DNA of 64,000 bases from Mucilaginibacter rivuli. GTDB taxonomy: Bacteria > Bacteroidota > Bacteroidia > Sphingobacteriales > Sphingobacteriaceae. Where the stretch lies: assembly GCF_019391655.1 (NCBI RefSeq), contig NZ_JAHXPQ010000006.1:186001-250000 (forward strand), in the 5' to 3' direction. Shown piece after piece: positions 17,227 to 25,853 of the stretch (position 1 is the first letter of the stretch; each line of letters opens with the position of its first letter). Both the position numbers and the translations under genes were made by a program. The notes beneath the pieces are model-generated. The model saw nothing but the letters and a program-made list of their open reading frames with translations. It was not told the origin of the DNA and did not search any database.

Positions 17227-19713
17227 ATGAAATATACATTTCTGCTTGTTGCAGTACTCCTTTTTAGTTTATTAGTTAAAGCTCAAACAAACAATATCCC
17301 TGCAAAGGGTAAAATAAGCGGCAAGATAACCGATGCAACAAATAAAGCCCCGATTGAATACGCTACCATTGCTGTTTATAAACAAGGTAGCAAAACACCC
17401 ATCAATGGTTCAACATCTGATACTAAAGGCAATTTCAGCGTTACCAACCTCCCCTATGGCGAGTACCAGGTAGCGGTTGATTTTATTGGCTACCAGCATT
17501 ATGTTATTGATCATATTATTCTGAGTGCAGCAAAGGCAACGGTTGTGCTAAACAACATCGCAGTACTATCTATGCAAAAACAATTGGGTACAGTTAATAT
17601 AACCGCCCAGGCAAGTACCATTGAGAATAAAATTGATAAACTTGTTTATAATGTGGGTAACGACCTTACCGCACAGGGCGGCTTTGCTACCGATATCTTG
17701 AAAAAGGTACCAATGGTAACTGTTGATATTGATGGAAATGTAGAGTTATTGGGTAACCCAAGTGTAAAGTTCCTCATTAATGGAAAACCATCAAGCATAT
17801 TTGGGGCCAGCCTTGCGGATGCACTGCAATCCATCCCATCGAGCCAGATAAAAAGTATTGAGGTAATTACAAGCCCAGGTGCAAAAAGCCCGGCAAGCGG
17901 CACAGGTGGCATCATCAATATTATATTAAAAGATAATAAGGTACAAGGTTATAATGGATCAGTTAATTTATCGGCCGGAACACGTTTGGAGAATACTTCG
18001 GTAAACCTTAATGCCCGGAAGGTTAACTTTGGTATAGGTGCTTATTTTAGCGGCAATCAAACACTACGGTCGAAAACGTTAAGTAACCGTGAGCGCACCA
18101 ATATATATAAGGACACTACGCAAAACCAATTCCAAAACGGTTACGGGAATACTGAAAGACAGGGTGGACAGGCGGGTTTAGAACTGGATTGGGCGATAAG
18201 TAAAGTTGATAACCTGACAGCATCTTTGAGCTATCATAATTTTTCGAACTATAATGAGGGTATAACCAGCCAGGAAGACCGTCAATTAAAGGGTGTTACT
18301 CCCTACTCGGATATACAACTGTTAAGAAACTCGAACAGCCGCTTTGGTGAGAACGCTTTTGACGCCAGTGTTGAGTACAAAAAAAGCTTTAAAAAAGAAT
18401 GGCATGAATTAACCATAGCATATAATTTTAGTTATAACCGCAACAATGGCAACTACTATCAAAAAGTAAATTATATTAACCAGGCCACGGCAGCATCGGG
18501 TTCAACAGGGGATAACCCCGGCCGGGAGAACGAGAGCGAAATATCTGTCGATTACGCCTACCCTGTTACCGAAGATATAATGTTTGAAACCGGAGCTAAA
18601 CTAAACATCTATCAAACAAACTCCATATCAAACGTAAATACTTTCAACCCGGCAATTAAAGACTTTGTATTCGACCCGCTGCAATCAACCAACTTTACTT
18701 ATGGCCGTAACGTATACGCGTATTATGTATCAACTACATTTCCATTGTTCAACTTTCTGGATGTTAAGCTTGGCTTGAGGGATGAGTATACCACCACAAC
18801 GGTTGATTTTCCCGGGACGAATATTCCGGATTATAATTTTTTGTCGCCATCGGTAGCTGTTTCGCACAAAATCAATAAAACGCAGAGCATAAAATTTGGC
18901 TATAGCAAACGTATTGAGCGGCCCGACTTTGGCGATATAAACCCTTTTATTAATTATAACGACCCATACAATATTCAATATGGCAACCCCAACCTGCATC
19001 CCGAAATAGGCAACAATTTTGAGATCGGCTATAACCGGTCATTTGAACAGGGGAGCAATATTAACATTACAACCTTTTACAGGCATAATGGCTTTGATGT
19101 AAAGCAATACAGCTTCCGTGTCGATTCATTACTTGAAACCGGTGGAAAGTACTATAAGAACGTTTATATACAAACACGTGCCAACGTAGGATCTGAGGTT
19201 ACCATTGGCATTAACCTGTCATCATCAATCCAGGTGACCGATAAATTTACCATACGGCCCAATATCATCACATCGCAAAGACGCGTGATGGTTAATTTAC
19301 CTAATGTGCCTGCCTTTGTAATGGGTTATGAAACTCGTTTAAATTTAAATGCCGGTTACCAATTTAAAAACAACCTTGCTGCCGAAGCATTTGTTAATTA
19401 CAGTACCCCAAGGGTGGGTTTACAGGGAACAAACTCATCATTTATTGCCTATAACTTTGCTGTGAGAAAACAATTTTGGAATAAGAAAGCAAGTTTGGGC
19501 CTCACCGCTACAGTCCCCTTTAACGAATATGTTGATCAAACATCGACCATATTACAAACGCAGCCAAACTATAGCTACCAACATAGTGTAAGACAGGTGC
19601 CTTTCCGTTCGTTTGGTATAACGTTCAGCTACAGGTTTGGGAAGCTTGAATTTAAGAAAGATAAAAACAAGGACGGTAACCCGAATCTCCCACAGCCGGA
19701 TCAGGGGTATTAA
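17227..19713 (+). CDS. TonB-receptor-like outer-membrane beta-barrel protein
   Basis: An 828-residue protein with a signal peptide (residues 1-19, ending K-A-Q). A carboxypeptidase-regulatory-like domain follows (about 28-115, G-K-I-S-G-K-I-T-D ... Y-A-T-I-A-V), then a plug-like domain (about 120-235, with F-L-I-N-G-K-P-S and S-G-T-G-G-I-I-N-I). A long beta-barrel ends in F-G-I-T-F-S-Y-R-F-G. This is the outer-membrane beta-barrel family related to TonB-dependent receptors. A polar, charged tail follows the barrel. No SusD-like partner follows, so the ligand is unknown. It starts 172 bases after the PorP/SprF gene, beyond a terminator, so it is probably its own unit. Confidence 0.85.
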   Translation: MKYTFLLVAVLLFSLLVKAQTNNIPAKGKISGKITDATNKAPIEYATIAVYKQGSKTPINGSTSDTKGNFSVTNLPYGEYQVAVDFIGYQHYVIDHIILSAAKATVVLNNIAVLSMQKQLGTVNITAQASTIENKIDKLVYNVGNDLTAQGGFATDILKKVPMVTVDIDGNVELLGNPSVKFLINGKPSSIFGASLADALQSIPSSQIKSIEVITSPGAKSPASGTGGIINIILKDNKVQGYNGSVNLSAGTRLENTSVNLNARKVNFGIGAYFSGNQTLRSKTLSNRERTNIYKDTTQNQFQNGYGNTERQGGQAGLELDWAISKVDNLTASLSYHNFSNYNEGITSQEDRQLKGVTPYSDIQLLRNSNSRFGENAFDASVEYKKSFKKEWHELTIAYNFSYNRNNGNYYQKVNYINQATAASGSTGDNPGRENESEISVDYAYPVTEDIMFETGAKLNIYQTNSISNVNTFNPAIKDFVFDPLQSTNFTYGRNVYAYYVSTTFPLFNFLDVKLGLRDEYTTTTVDFPGTNIPDYNFLSPSVAVSHKINKTQSIKFGYSKRIERPDFGDINPFINYNDPYNIQYGNPNLHPEIGNNFEIGYNRSFEQGSNINITTFYRHNGFDVKQYSFRVDSLLETGGKYYKNVYIQTRANVGSEVTIGINLSSSIQVTDKFTIRPNIITSQRRVMVNLPNVPAFVMGYETRLNLNAGYQFKNNLAAEAFVNYSTPRVGLQGTNSSFIAYNFAVRKQFWNKKASLGLTATVPFNEYVDQTSTILQTQPNYSYQHSVRQVPFRSFGITFSYRFGKLEFKKDKNKDGNPNLPQPDQGY

Positions 19714-19785
19714 TGTTGAGTCGGAATACTTGAGTCAGTTTAAAGCCTGACCAGTCAGGACTATTTCCTTCAGACTAAAGGCTTA

Positions 19786-20805
19786 TCAATACCAGGTTAG
19801 TTCACCTCTTAGATCCTGCTCTAACAGGCGGGCTATTTTAATAGGATCTTGCTCCTGCCCTAACAGGTACATGGTTTTGGTGATGGCGGCTTCGTAGGTC
19901 ATATCATAACCATTAGCAACGCCCATATCCTTGAGTTGCTTACTCGTCTCATAACGGCCAAGCTCAACAGTGCCTACCTTACATTGAGAAATATCGAGTA
20001 TTACCTTACCGTTATCGATCGCCTTTTTCAGCATATCAATAAACCAGGCATCGGTAGTGGTATTGCCTGCACCAAAAGTTTCCATTACTACAGCCCTGAT
20101 GTCCGATTCGAGAATCGCACTAACTACAATTGGGCTTATGCCGGGGTAAAGCTTTAACACGGCAATATCATTAGCCAGATTTTTATGCACCTTAAACGGC
20201 GCATCTACAGGCTTCCTGATGTAGTTTTCACTAAACTTAAGATGCACACCCGACTCGACCAAAACAGGGTAATTAGGCGAGCGGAAGGCCTCAAACTTGG
20301 CTGAATTATATTTAAAAGCGCGGTTACCGCGGAATAGCTTATAATCAAAGTAAATACCAACCTCAGGTACCAGGGCACGGCCATCTTTCATTGACGAGGT
20401 GATTTCAATGGCCGTCATCAGGTTTTCCTTCGCATCGGTGCGGATGGCGCTTATAGGTAATTGCGAGCCAGTGAAGATAACAGGCTTGGCCAAATTCTCC
20501 AACATAAAGCTCAAGGCTGATGCAGTGAATGCCATCGTATCTGAACCGTGCAATACCACAAAACCGTCTACCCTATCATAATAGCTTTCAATAATACCTG
20601 CCAGATCAGCCCATACCTCGGGGTTCATGTTTGATGAATCGATGATCTGATCGAAAGACCGAACCTCGATCTGGCAGTTAAGGCGCTCCAACTCGGGCAC
20701 GTTATCCATGATCTGCTCAAAGTTGATAGGCTTGAGCGCTTTAGTTTTCGGATCGGTCATCATACCTATGGTTCCGCCGGTATAAATGATCAGTATCTTA
20801 GTCAT
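19786..20805 (-). CDS. ansA: Type I L-asparaginase
   Basis: A 339-residue cytoplasmic enzyme hydrolysing L-asparagine to aspartate and ammonia. The N-terminal Y-T-G-G-T-I-G-M carries the catalytic threonine (Thr9), and V-V-L-H-G-S-D-T-M-A-F-T-A-S-A carries the second conserved Thr-Asp pair. Length and absence of a signal peptide fit the cytoplasmic type I (AnsA) group. It lies 43 bases downstream of tatD on the same strand and could be co-transcribed with it. Confidence 0.93.
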   Translation of the reverse strand: MTKILIIYTGGTIGMMTDPKTKALKPINFEQIMDNVPELERLNCQIEVRSFDQIIDSSNMNPEVWADLAGIIESYYDRVDGFVVLHGSDTMAFTASALSFMLENLAKPVIFTGSQLPISAIRTDAKENLMTAIEITSSMKDGRALVPEVGIYFDYKLFRGNRAFKYNSAKFEAFRSPNYPVLVESGVHLKFSENYIRKPVDAPFKVHKNLANDIAVLKLYPGISPIVVSAILESDIRAVVMETFGAGNTTTDAWFIDMLKKAIDNGKVILDISQCKVGTVELGRYETSKQLKDMGVANGYDMTYEAAITKTMYLLGQEQDPIKIARLLEQDLRGELTWY

Positions 20806-20848
20806 GGATATATTTAAGTTTTCGGATAAAAATAATCAAACAATACAT

Positions 20849-21616
20849 TTAAGCACCAAAAATCCGTTTCGAATTTTCGGTTGTAACCGCTGCAACAGTA
20901 TCAATGTCTACCTGGTGCACATCAGCAATTTTTTGAGCAATATAAATAAGGTACGAGCTCTCATTAGGCTTACCGCGGTGTGGCACGGGTGTAAGATAAG
21001 GAGAATCTGTTTCTAAAACGATGTGTTTAAGATCAATTTGCTCAACAATTTTATCTAAGCCCGAATTTTTATAGGTAACAACGCCGCCAATACCCAAATA
21101 AAAGCCCAGGGCTATTACTTTTTGAGCCTGTTCTAATGTTCCGGTAAAACAATGGAAAATTCCGCGCAGCTTTTCATCTTTTTCTTCAGTTAAAATAGCA
21201 TAAACCTCATCAAAGGCATCGCGGCAGTGAATAACAATGGGCAGATCAAGCTGCTTTGCCCAGGCTATTTGTTTTTTAAAGGCCTGCTGCTGCTCGGCCA
21301 GCAGGGTTTTATCCCAATACATATCAATACCTATCTCGCCAATGGCATATACTTTATGGCCGCTATAAGCCTGCATGATCTGGCTAAGTTCAGTTTCCCA
21401 ACCGGCCTTAACATCACAGGGGTGCAGGCCAAGCATAGTAAAGCAATTTTGAGGATATGCACTTACCAGGGATGAGATCAATTGCAAAGATGCCACATCC
21501 ACATTGGGTAAAAACAAACGATCAACACCTTTATCCAAACAACGCTGCATTAATGCGGCTTGTTTGTTTATATCTGTTTCGTAGTATAGATGTGTATGCG
21601 TATCGGTAAATACCAT
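20849..21616 (-). CDS. TatD-family metal-dependent hydrolase (DNase)
   Basis: A 255-residue TIM-barrel amidohydrolase-like protein. Metal ligands are visible as F-T-D-T-H-T-H at the N-terminus, I-G-E-I-G-I-D in the first third, I-H-C-R-D-A and F-H-C-F-T-G in the middle, and L-E-T-D-S-P-Y-L-T-P near the end, the complete TatD signature. TatD proteins act as Mg-dependent 3'-5' nucleases. A terminator for the preceding FKBP gene sits only 20 bases upstream of its start, so its transcript may arise partly by read-through. Confidence 0.92.
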   Translation of the reverse strand: MVFTDTHTHLYYETDINKQAALMQRCLDKGVDRLFLPNVDVASLQLISSLVSAYPQNCFTMLGLHPCDVKAGWETELSQIMQAYSGHKVYAIGEIGIDMYWDKTLLAEQQQAFKKQIAWAKQLDLPIVIHCRDAFDEVYAILTEEKDEKLRGIFHCFTGTLEQAQKVIALGFYLGIGGVVTYKNSGLDKIVEQIDLKHIVLETDSPYLTPVPHRGKPNESSYLIYIAQKIADVHQVDIDTVAAVTTENSKRIFGA

Positions 21617-21635
21617 GGCGCAAAACTAATAAAAA

Positions 21636-21661
21636 ATGCCTCCTGTTTGTACAGAAGGCAT
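21636..21661 (-). terminator. Terminator after the second FKBP gene
   Basis: An 11-bp stem with one mismatch (21636-21646 with 21651-21661) and a 4-base loop. On the minus strand it is followed by a run of T. It lies between the FKBP gene (ends 21669) and tatD (starts 21616). Confidence 0.75.
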
Positions 21662-21668
21662 CGTTTTG

Positions 21669-22670
21669 TTATTTTTTCTTTGGCGCCGCGGTTGTTTTTA
21701 CCGTGGTTGTTTTTGCCGTTGCTTTTTTAGCGGTGGTTTTTTTAGCTGTTGTTTTTGGGACGACGTGTGGTACGGCTTTTACCTTTACCAGTTCGAGCTC
21801 AAAAACCAGTGGCGTAAATGCGGGAATATCTTCGCCCGCGCCACGCTCGCCATAAGCCAAAGCTGATGGTATTACCAGGCTTGCTTTTGAGCCTTCGTTT
21901 AACAATAACAAGGCCTCATCCCAACCTTTTATTACCTGGCCCTCGCCTACTGCAACCTTAATAGGTTCGTAAGTACGGCCGGGTTGTTGTAAACCTGCTG
22001 ACTTGGCAACCGCTTCAATGCTCGAGTCGAATACCTTACCGTTAAGGGTGTGGCCAACGTAATTAACATAAGCTGTATCGCCTTTTAACGGTTTGCGTTT
22101 TATTGAGGGTTTGGTGATAAAATATTTTAAACCCGATGTTGTAGTTTTATAAGCCTGTTTGCTTTCGGTAACATACTTTGTAAGGGCCAGCGCTTCTGCC
22201 GATTTCATGGCTTCCATGGCTGTGTTTCGTTCGGCAATAGCTTCATCAATAGTTTGTACACGCTCAACTTTCAGCAAAAAAACTATGCTGCTGCCTTTTG
22301 GCAAAAACGGTGGGCGCTGTTCTTCGTGGCCAACAAAAACAGAATCGGAAGGAACTTTTACAATTGCGCTGTCTTTTGATGCCAGCAGCGGGAATATCTC
22401 CATCAGATCGGCAATGTTTTGCGATGCCTGTACCTGTAATTTAACCGGGCGGCCTGATTGGTATGAACTGTACAGTACGGAATCCTTTTCAGTTTTTTGA
22501 ATAACATTAAAGGTAATAACATTGCTCAGTTTGATCTTATCACCCGGGTTAGCGGTAAATATATGATATGACGCGCCTTTTGGCGTATGCTCAAACGTTA
22601 CCTGCGCATTGGCTTTGTTTAAAAGCACCAGGCTTAACACAAGCACTAAGAATGATCTGTAATTAATCAT
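21669..22670 (-). CDS. FKBP-type peptidyl-prolyl isomerase, exported, with basic tail
   Basis: A 333-residue protein with a signal peptide ending K-A-N-A-Q. The FKBP domain is about residues 185-295: G-D-T-A-Y-V-N-Y-V-G, G-K-V-F-D-S-S, V-I-K-G-W-D-E-A-L and S-A-L-A-Y-G-E-R-G, with F-T-P-L-V-F-E-L-E-L at the end. The N-terminal half resembles the sister gene upstream. The last 30 residues are a Lys/Thr/Ala-rich low-complexity tail (K-K-T-T-A-K-K-A-T-A-K) lacking in the sister. It should act as a periplasmic folding catalyst; the tail could bind surface polysaccharide or nucleic acid, which is speculation. It is third in the DHH-FKBP-FKBP run. Confidence 0.9.
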   Translation of the reverse strand: MINYRSFLVLVLSLVLLNKANAQVTFEHTPKGASYHIFTANPGDKIKLSNVITFNVIQKTEKDSVLYSSYQSGRPVKLQVQASQNIADLMEIFPLLASKDSAIVKVPSDSVFVGHEEQRPPFLPKGSSIVFLLKVERVQTIDEAIAERNTAMEAMKSAEALALTKYVTESKQAYKTTTSGLKYFITKPSIKRKPLKGDTAYVNYVGHTLNGKVFDSSIEAVAKSAGLQQPGRTYEPIKVAVGEGQVIKGWDEALLLLNEGSKASLVIPSALAYGERGAGEDIPAFTPLVFELELVKVKAVPHVVPKTTAKKTTAKKATAKTTTVKTTAAPKKK

Positions 22671-22684
22671 GATTTATCAAATAA

Positions 22685-22712
22685 AACGCCTCCCCTGTAA
22701 AAGGGAGGCGTT
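22685..22712 (-). terminator. Rho-independent terminator between the two FKBP genes
   Basis: A perfect 10-bp stem (22685-22694 with 22703-22712) and an 8-base loop, followed on the minus strand by a short T-rich tract. It lies 20 bases after the stop of the upstream FKBP lipoprotein gene, so the downstream FKBP gene may be expressed at a lower level or from its own promoter. Confidence 0.85.
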
Positions 22713-22731
22713 ATAATAAAGCGTTTACTAT

Positions 22732-23748
22732 TTATTTTTTAGCTTTTTGCGCCTGTTGCATCTGTGCTTTTAACTGCTGCATTTGCTCAGGTGTTAAGCT
22801 TTGCTGTGCCGCTGCAGGTTTAGGTGCGTTAGGATCAGCGTGTTTAACATCGATCATTTCAATTTCGAATACCAACGGGGTAAATGGTGATATAGCACCT
22901 TGCATACCTTGCTCGCCATAACCTAATATAGATGGAATAACAAATGTTGCTTTTGAGCCTTTAGGCATTAATTGCAAACCTTCATCCCAACCCGGTATTA
23001 CGCTGTGTACACCTACAGTAATGTGTGCCGGAGCATAAGGGCGGCCCGGTTGAAATTTATTCGCTTTTTTAGCTTCAGCTTCAATGCTGGTATCAAATAC
23101 TTTACCGTTTAAGAAAGTACCGGTATAGTTTACAATAGCAGTATCGCCAACGGCAGGCTTAGGGCCGTTGCCTGGTGTTGTAATTACATAGTTTAAACCT
23201 GATGGGGTTGTAGTAACAGCCAATTTTTTATCGGCAATGTACTTTTTAATATTTGCAGGCTCTTCGTTCTTAGCTTTATCGCTCAGGTCTTTAAAGTATG
23301 CAGATACTCTTTTTTGGAAAACTGAATCAGCTTCGTTTTTCTGTTTCGAGAAAACTTTAACAATACGCAGGCTGTAAATATAATATTTACCTTTAAAGCC
23401 CGGAGGTTTTGGCTGACCTGATTTTTTAGCAACGGTATCAACGTTTATTTTGAATACGGCGCTATCACCCTCGCTTAATTGCTGAAGAGCCCACATCAAA
23501 TCGCCTTTGAATTGGAATTTTGGCACCGCGAAAGAAGCAGGGTGACCGGCATCATAAGTGCTTGATAACACAGAATCGCCTTCGTTTTTGATCACACCAT
23601 TTAAGCTGATGATGTCGCCTTCTTTAATAAGCGGTCCGGTTTTATCTTCAACAATGCTGTACAACGTTCCGCCGTCGCCTTGTTTAAAATTTTTGCAGCC
23701 TGCAATAGTAATGGCTGCTACTGCTAAAAGCATTAACTTTTTTTTCAT
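22732..23748 (-). CDS. FKBP-type peptidyl-prolyl isomerase, lipoprotein
   Basis: A 338-residue protein with a lipobox (T-I-A-G-C, Cys18), so it is membrane-anchored in the periplasm. The FKBP domain covers about residues 195-300: G-D-T-A-I-V-N-Y-T-G, G-K-V-F-D-T-S, V-I-P-G-W-D-E-G-L and S-I-L-G-Y-G-E-Q-G. A degenerate FKBP-like half precedes it. It is paralogous along its whole length to the next gene, which points to a tandem duplication. The C-terminus is Gln/Lys-rich. The ATG is 2 bases after the stop of the DHH phosphoesterase gene, so the two are translationally close. Confidence 0.92.
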   Translation of the reverse strand: MKKKLMLLAVAAITIAGCKNFKQGDGGTLYSIVEDKTGPLIKEGDIISLNGVIKNEGDSVLSSTYDAGHPASFAVPKFQFKGDLMWALQQLSEGDSAVFKINVDTVAKKSGQPKPPGFKGKYYIYSLRIVKVFSKQKNEADSVFQKRVSAYFKDLSDKAKNEEPANIKKYIADKKLAVTTTPSGLNYVITTPGNGPKPAVGDTAIVNYTGTFLNGKVFDTSIEAEAKKANKFQPGRPYAPAHITVGVHSVIPGWDEGLQLMPKGSKATFVIPSILGYGEQGMQGAISPFTPLVFEIEMIDVKHADPNAPKPAAAQQSLTPEQMQQLKAQMQQAQKAKK

Positions 23749-23750
23749 TT

Positions 23751-24761
23751 TTACTGTATTAATAGTTTTTTGTATTCTGGTAATATGGTTTTAAATTGAT
23801 TTACTACGTTTTCTAATGTATCACTAACTGCCCCACCTGCCGCGTTACGGTGCCCACCGCCATTAAAATACTTTTTACATATTTCGTTAGCCGGAAACTC
23901 CCCGCGCGACCGTAATGAAAGCTTCACTTTATCAGGCCTTTCAACTATAAAGGCCGCTAATTTAATTCCTGTAATTGACAATGCGAAATTAACTACACCT
24001 TCCGTATCCCCGGTGATGATATCAAAGCGTTCGAGCTCTTCGGCAGTAACTGTAATGAGCGCCGTATGGTATTCGTACAGCATCTCCAGCTTGTTGCTGA
24101 GGCAGTACCCTAAAAAGCGTAAACGTGTTTCGGATGAGCTATCAAAAACCAGTTGGTGTATTTTCGAGTTTTCGGCACCGGCATCTATCAGATCGGCAAC
24201 TATGCGGTGTACGGTTGATGTTGTTAACGGCAGGCGGAACGAGCCTGAATCCGTCATGATTCCTGTGTACAAACAGGTGGCTACATCTTTACTCAAAAAC
24301 TGCTTTTCCTGCATTTCGTTCACAATAAATTCGTAAACTAACTGAGCGGCAGCACAGGCGTTAATATTCCATACCCTGTAATCATCAAAATCTTCAGGCT
24401 CCAGGTGATGATCTATCATTACTTTTACTGCTCCGGTTTGCCTAACTACCTCGCCCATTTCGTTAATGCGGCTCAGGTTATTAAAATCGGTACAAAAAAT
24501 AATTTCGGCAGCATTTATCAGTTGGTTGGAGGCTTCGGTTTGCTCTGTATAAATAATAACCTCTTCGTTGCCCGGCATCCAATTAAAAGTTTGTGGGTAA
24601 TCAGTTGGCGTTATCACCTTTGCGTGATGCCCTTTTTGTATGAGGTAATTGTACAACCCTAACGCCGAACCCATAGCATCGCCATCGGGTTTGTGGTGAG
24701 TGGTAATTACAATTTTTTTAGGGCTGGCTAATAACGCTGAAAGCGAGGCTATATCTAACAT
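23751..24761 (-). CDS. DHH-family phosphoesterase (NrnA-like oligoribonuclease/pAp phosphatase)
   Basis: A 336-residue DHH/DHHA1 protein. Motifs in order: T-H-H-K-P-D-G-D-A-M-G-S (residues about 21-32), C-T-D-F-N, M-I-D-H-H-L-E-P (the DHH triad), and the DHHA1 signature G-G-G-H-R-N-A-A-G-G near the C-terminus. NrnA-type enzymes degrade very short RNA and dephosphorylate pAp. The ATG at 24761 is preferred to an upstream TTG because it starts directly at the conserved helix. It is the first gene of a run with two FKBP genes and is divergent from ndk. Confidence 0.9.
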   Translation of the reverse strand: MLDIASLSALLASPKKIVITTHHKPDGDAMGSALGLYNYLIQKGHHAKVITPTDYPQTFNWMPGNEEVIIYTEQTEASNQLINAAEIIFCTDFNNLSRINEMGEVVRQTGAVKVMIDHHLEPEDFDDYRVWNINACAAAQLVYEFIVNEMQEKQFLSKDVATCLYTGIMTDSGSFRLPLTTSTVHRIVADLIDAGAENSKIHQLVFDSSSETRLRFLGYCLSNKLEMLYEYHTALITVTAEELERFDIITGDTEGVVNFALSITGIKLAAFIVERPDKVKLSLRSRGEFPANEICKKYFNGGGHRNAAGGAVSDTLENVVNQFKTILPEYKKLLIQ

Positions 24762-24857
24762 TAACTTTTGAAAAACGAAACGCAAAGCTAAATAAATTAA
24801 TGAAATACAAAACCATGTATTTACGTGGTTTTACTTTAATATCCGGCATTAAAAGCA

Positions 24858-24865
24858 TAATTTTG
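24858..24865 (+). promoter_or_regulatory. Bacteroidota -7 element upstream of ndk
   Basis: TAATTTTG matches the TAnnTTTG consensus and lies 22 bases before the ndk ATG. The -33 region has only a weak TTA at the expected distance. Confidence 0.5.
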
Positions 24866-24886
24866 CGCCAGTTTTAAAAAATAACA

Positions 24887-25306
24887 ATGGAAACAAATAA
24901 AACATTTACAATGATTAAGCCTGATGCTGTTGCCGCAGGCCACATTGGAGCTATTTTAGATAAAATAACAAAAAGCGGTTTTAAAATTACCGCTTTAAAA
25001 TACACCTGGTTAAGCAGCGAAAAAGCAGGCCAGTTTTACGCTGTACACAGCGAGCGCCCTTTTTACAAGGCTTTAGTTGAGTTTATGTCATCAGGCCCTA
25101 TTGTTGCGGCTATTTTAGAAAAAGATAATGCGGTTGAAGATTTCAGGAAACTGATTGGCGCTACTGACCCTGCAAAAGCTGAACCGGGTACAATAAGAAA
25201 CCTTTTTGCGAAATCAATTGACGCGAACGCGGTTCACGGATCAGATTCTGACGAGAATGCGCAGATAGAAGGCAACTTCTACTTCTCGGCTTTCGAAAAA
25301 TTTTAA
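24887..25306 (+). CDS. ndk: Nucleoside diphosphate kinase
   Basis: A 139-residue enzyme, the normal length, that transfers phosphate from ATP to nucleoside diphosphates. It starts with the family's [10 protein letters not shown]. The phosphorylated histidine is His117 in N-A-V-H-G-S-D-S, followed by the conserved E-N-A-Q-I-E. It is a single gene with its own promoter element and is followed by an unusual nested hairpin. Confidence 0.96.
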   Translation: METNKTFTMIKPDAVAAGHIGAILDKITKSGFKITALKYTWLSSEKAGQFYAVHSERPFYKALVEFMSSGPIVAAILEKDNAVEDFRKLIGATDPAKAEPGTIRNLFAKSIDANAVHGSDSDENAQIEGNFYFSAFEKF

Positions 25307-25315
25307 CTTAACTTG

Positions 25316-25373
25316 TTGATTTTTAACTAAGAAGTTTGTAAATTTGTATTTACAGGTTTTTTAGTTAAAAATC
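25316..25373 (+). promoter_or_regulatory. Nested inverted repeat overlapping a promoter
   Basis: Outer arms of 13 perfect bases (25318-25330 and 25361-25373) enclose a second perfect 7-bp hairpin (25337-25343 with 2548-25354 region, loop TTGT at 25344-25347). A T-rich tract follows, so it can serve as the ndk terminator. A TTG (25316-25318) and TAAATTTG (25339-25346), 20 bases apart, form a good Bacteroidota promoter for the small membrane gene at 25394, inside the same structure. Confidence 0.55.
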
Positions 25374-25393
25374 TTTTTAATTTAAACAGGGAC

Positions 25394-25576
25394 ATGAAAG
25401 CAGCGAAGTATTTTTTATATGTGGTAGGGATAGTTTTGCTTTCATTATATTGCTACAGTTTCTATCATTTTCACCCCGAAATACAATTTATATTTTTAGT
25501 TCCGGGTGTGTTTTTGATCATTTTCTCGTCTATCCTAACAGATATTCAGGCTTATCGTACAACTAGAGGAAGATAA
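25394..25576 (+). CDS. Small two-helix membrane protein (60 aa)
   Basis: A 60-residue frame whose product is mostly hydrophobic: one helix at about residues 5-22 and another at about 30-48, with a short polar C-terminal end. There is no recognisable domain. A promoter of the right type lies just upstream, and its ATG follows an AGGGAC stretch that could serve as a ribosome site. Its 3' end overlaps the convergent DUF721 gene by 14 bases. It is probably a real small membrane protein of unknown function. Confidence 0.6.
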   Translation: MKAAKYFLYVVGIVLLSLYCYSFYHFHPEIQFIFLVPGVFLIIFSSILTDIQAYRTTRGR

Positions 25577-25853
25577 TTTCTTCTATCAATTCTATTCCCG
25601 ATCTCTCGTTAATTTTTTGAATAATTTGTGAATGCATTAATTGTATCTCATTCTTTATTACCGACGATTCTATTTTAAGGAACAGCTTTTTATTATAGAT
25701 ATAGATCTCTTTAGTTCGGTTAGCTACCGATTTGCCCATCAGTTCGCTCCAATGCGCAACAACCGATGTTTCATCAAACTTACGCTTTATCTTATACACA
25801 TTGAGCATCTGCTCAATGGCCTCTTTCATCGATTTATCGTTAGTTCTGCTCAT
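25563..25853 (-). CDS. DUF721 domain-containing protein
   Basis: A 96-residue protein with the DUF721 pattern: a helical N-terminus (M-K-E-A-I-E-Q-M-L), then W-S-E-L-M-G-K-S-V-A-N-R-T, and L-F-L-K-I-E-S-S-V-I-K-N-E-I towards the end. DUF721 proteins are commonly found beside recF in Bacteroidota and resemble nucleic-acid-binding KH-like folds; function is unproven. Its start overlaps the 3' end of recF by 14 bases, which implies translational coupling. Confidence 0.88.
   Translation of the reverse strand: MSRTNDKSMKEAIEQMLNVYKIKRKFDETSVVAHWSELMGKSVANRTKEIYIYNKKLFLKIESSVIKNEIQLMHSQIIQKINERSGIELIEEIIFL

Noticed and set aside
19714-19785. Short inverted words (CCTGAC/GTCAGG) between the TonB-like gene and ansA as a terminator
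   Set aside because: The stem is only 6 bp with a 2-base loop and no T tract, too weak to call.
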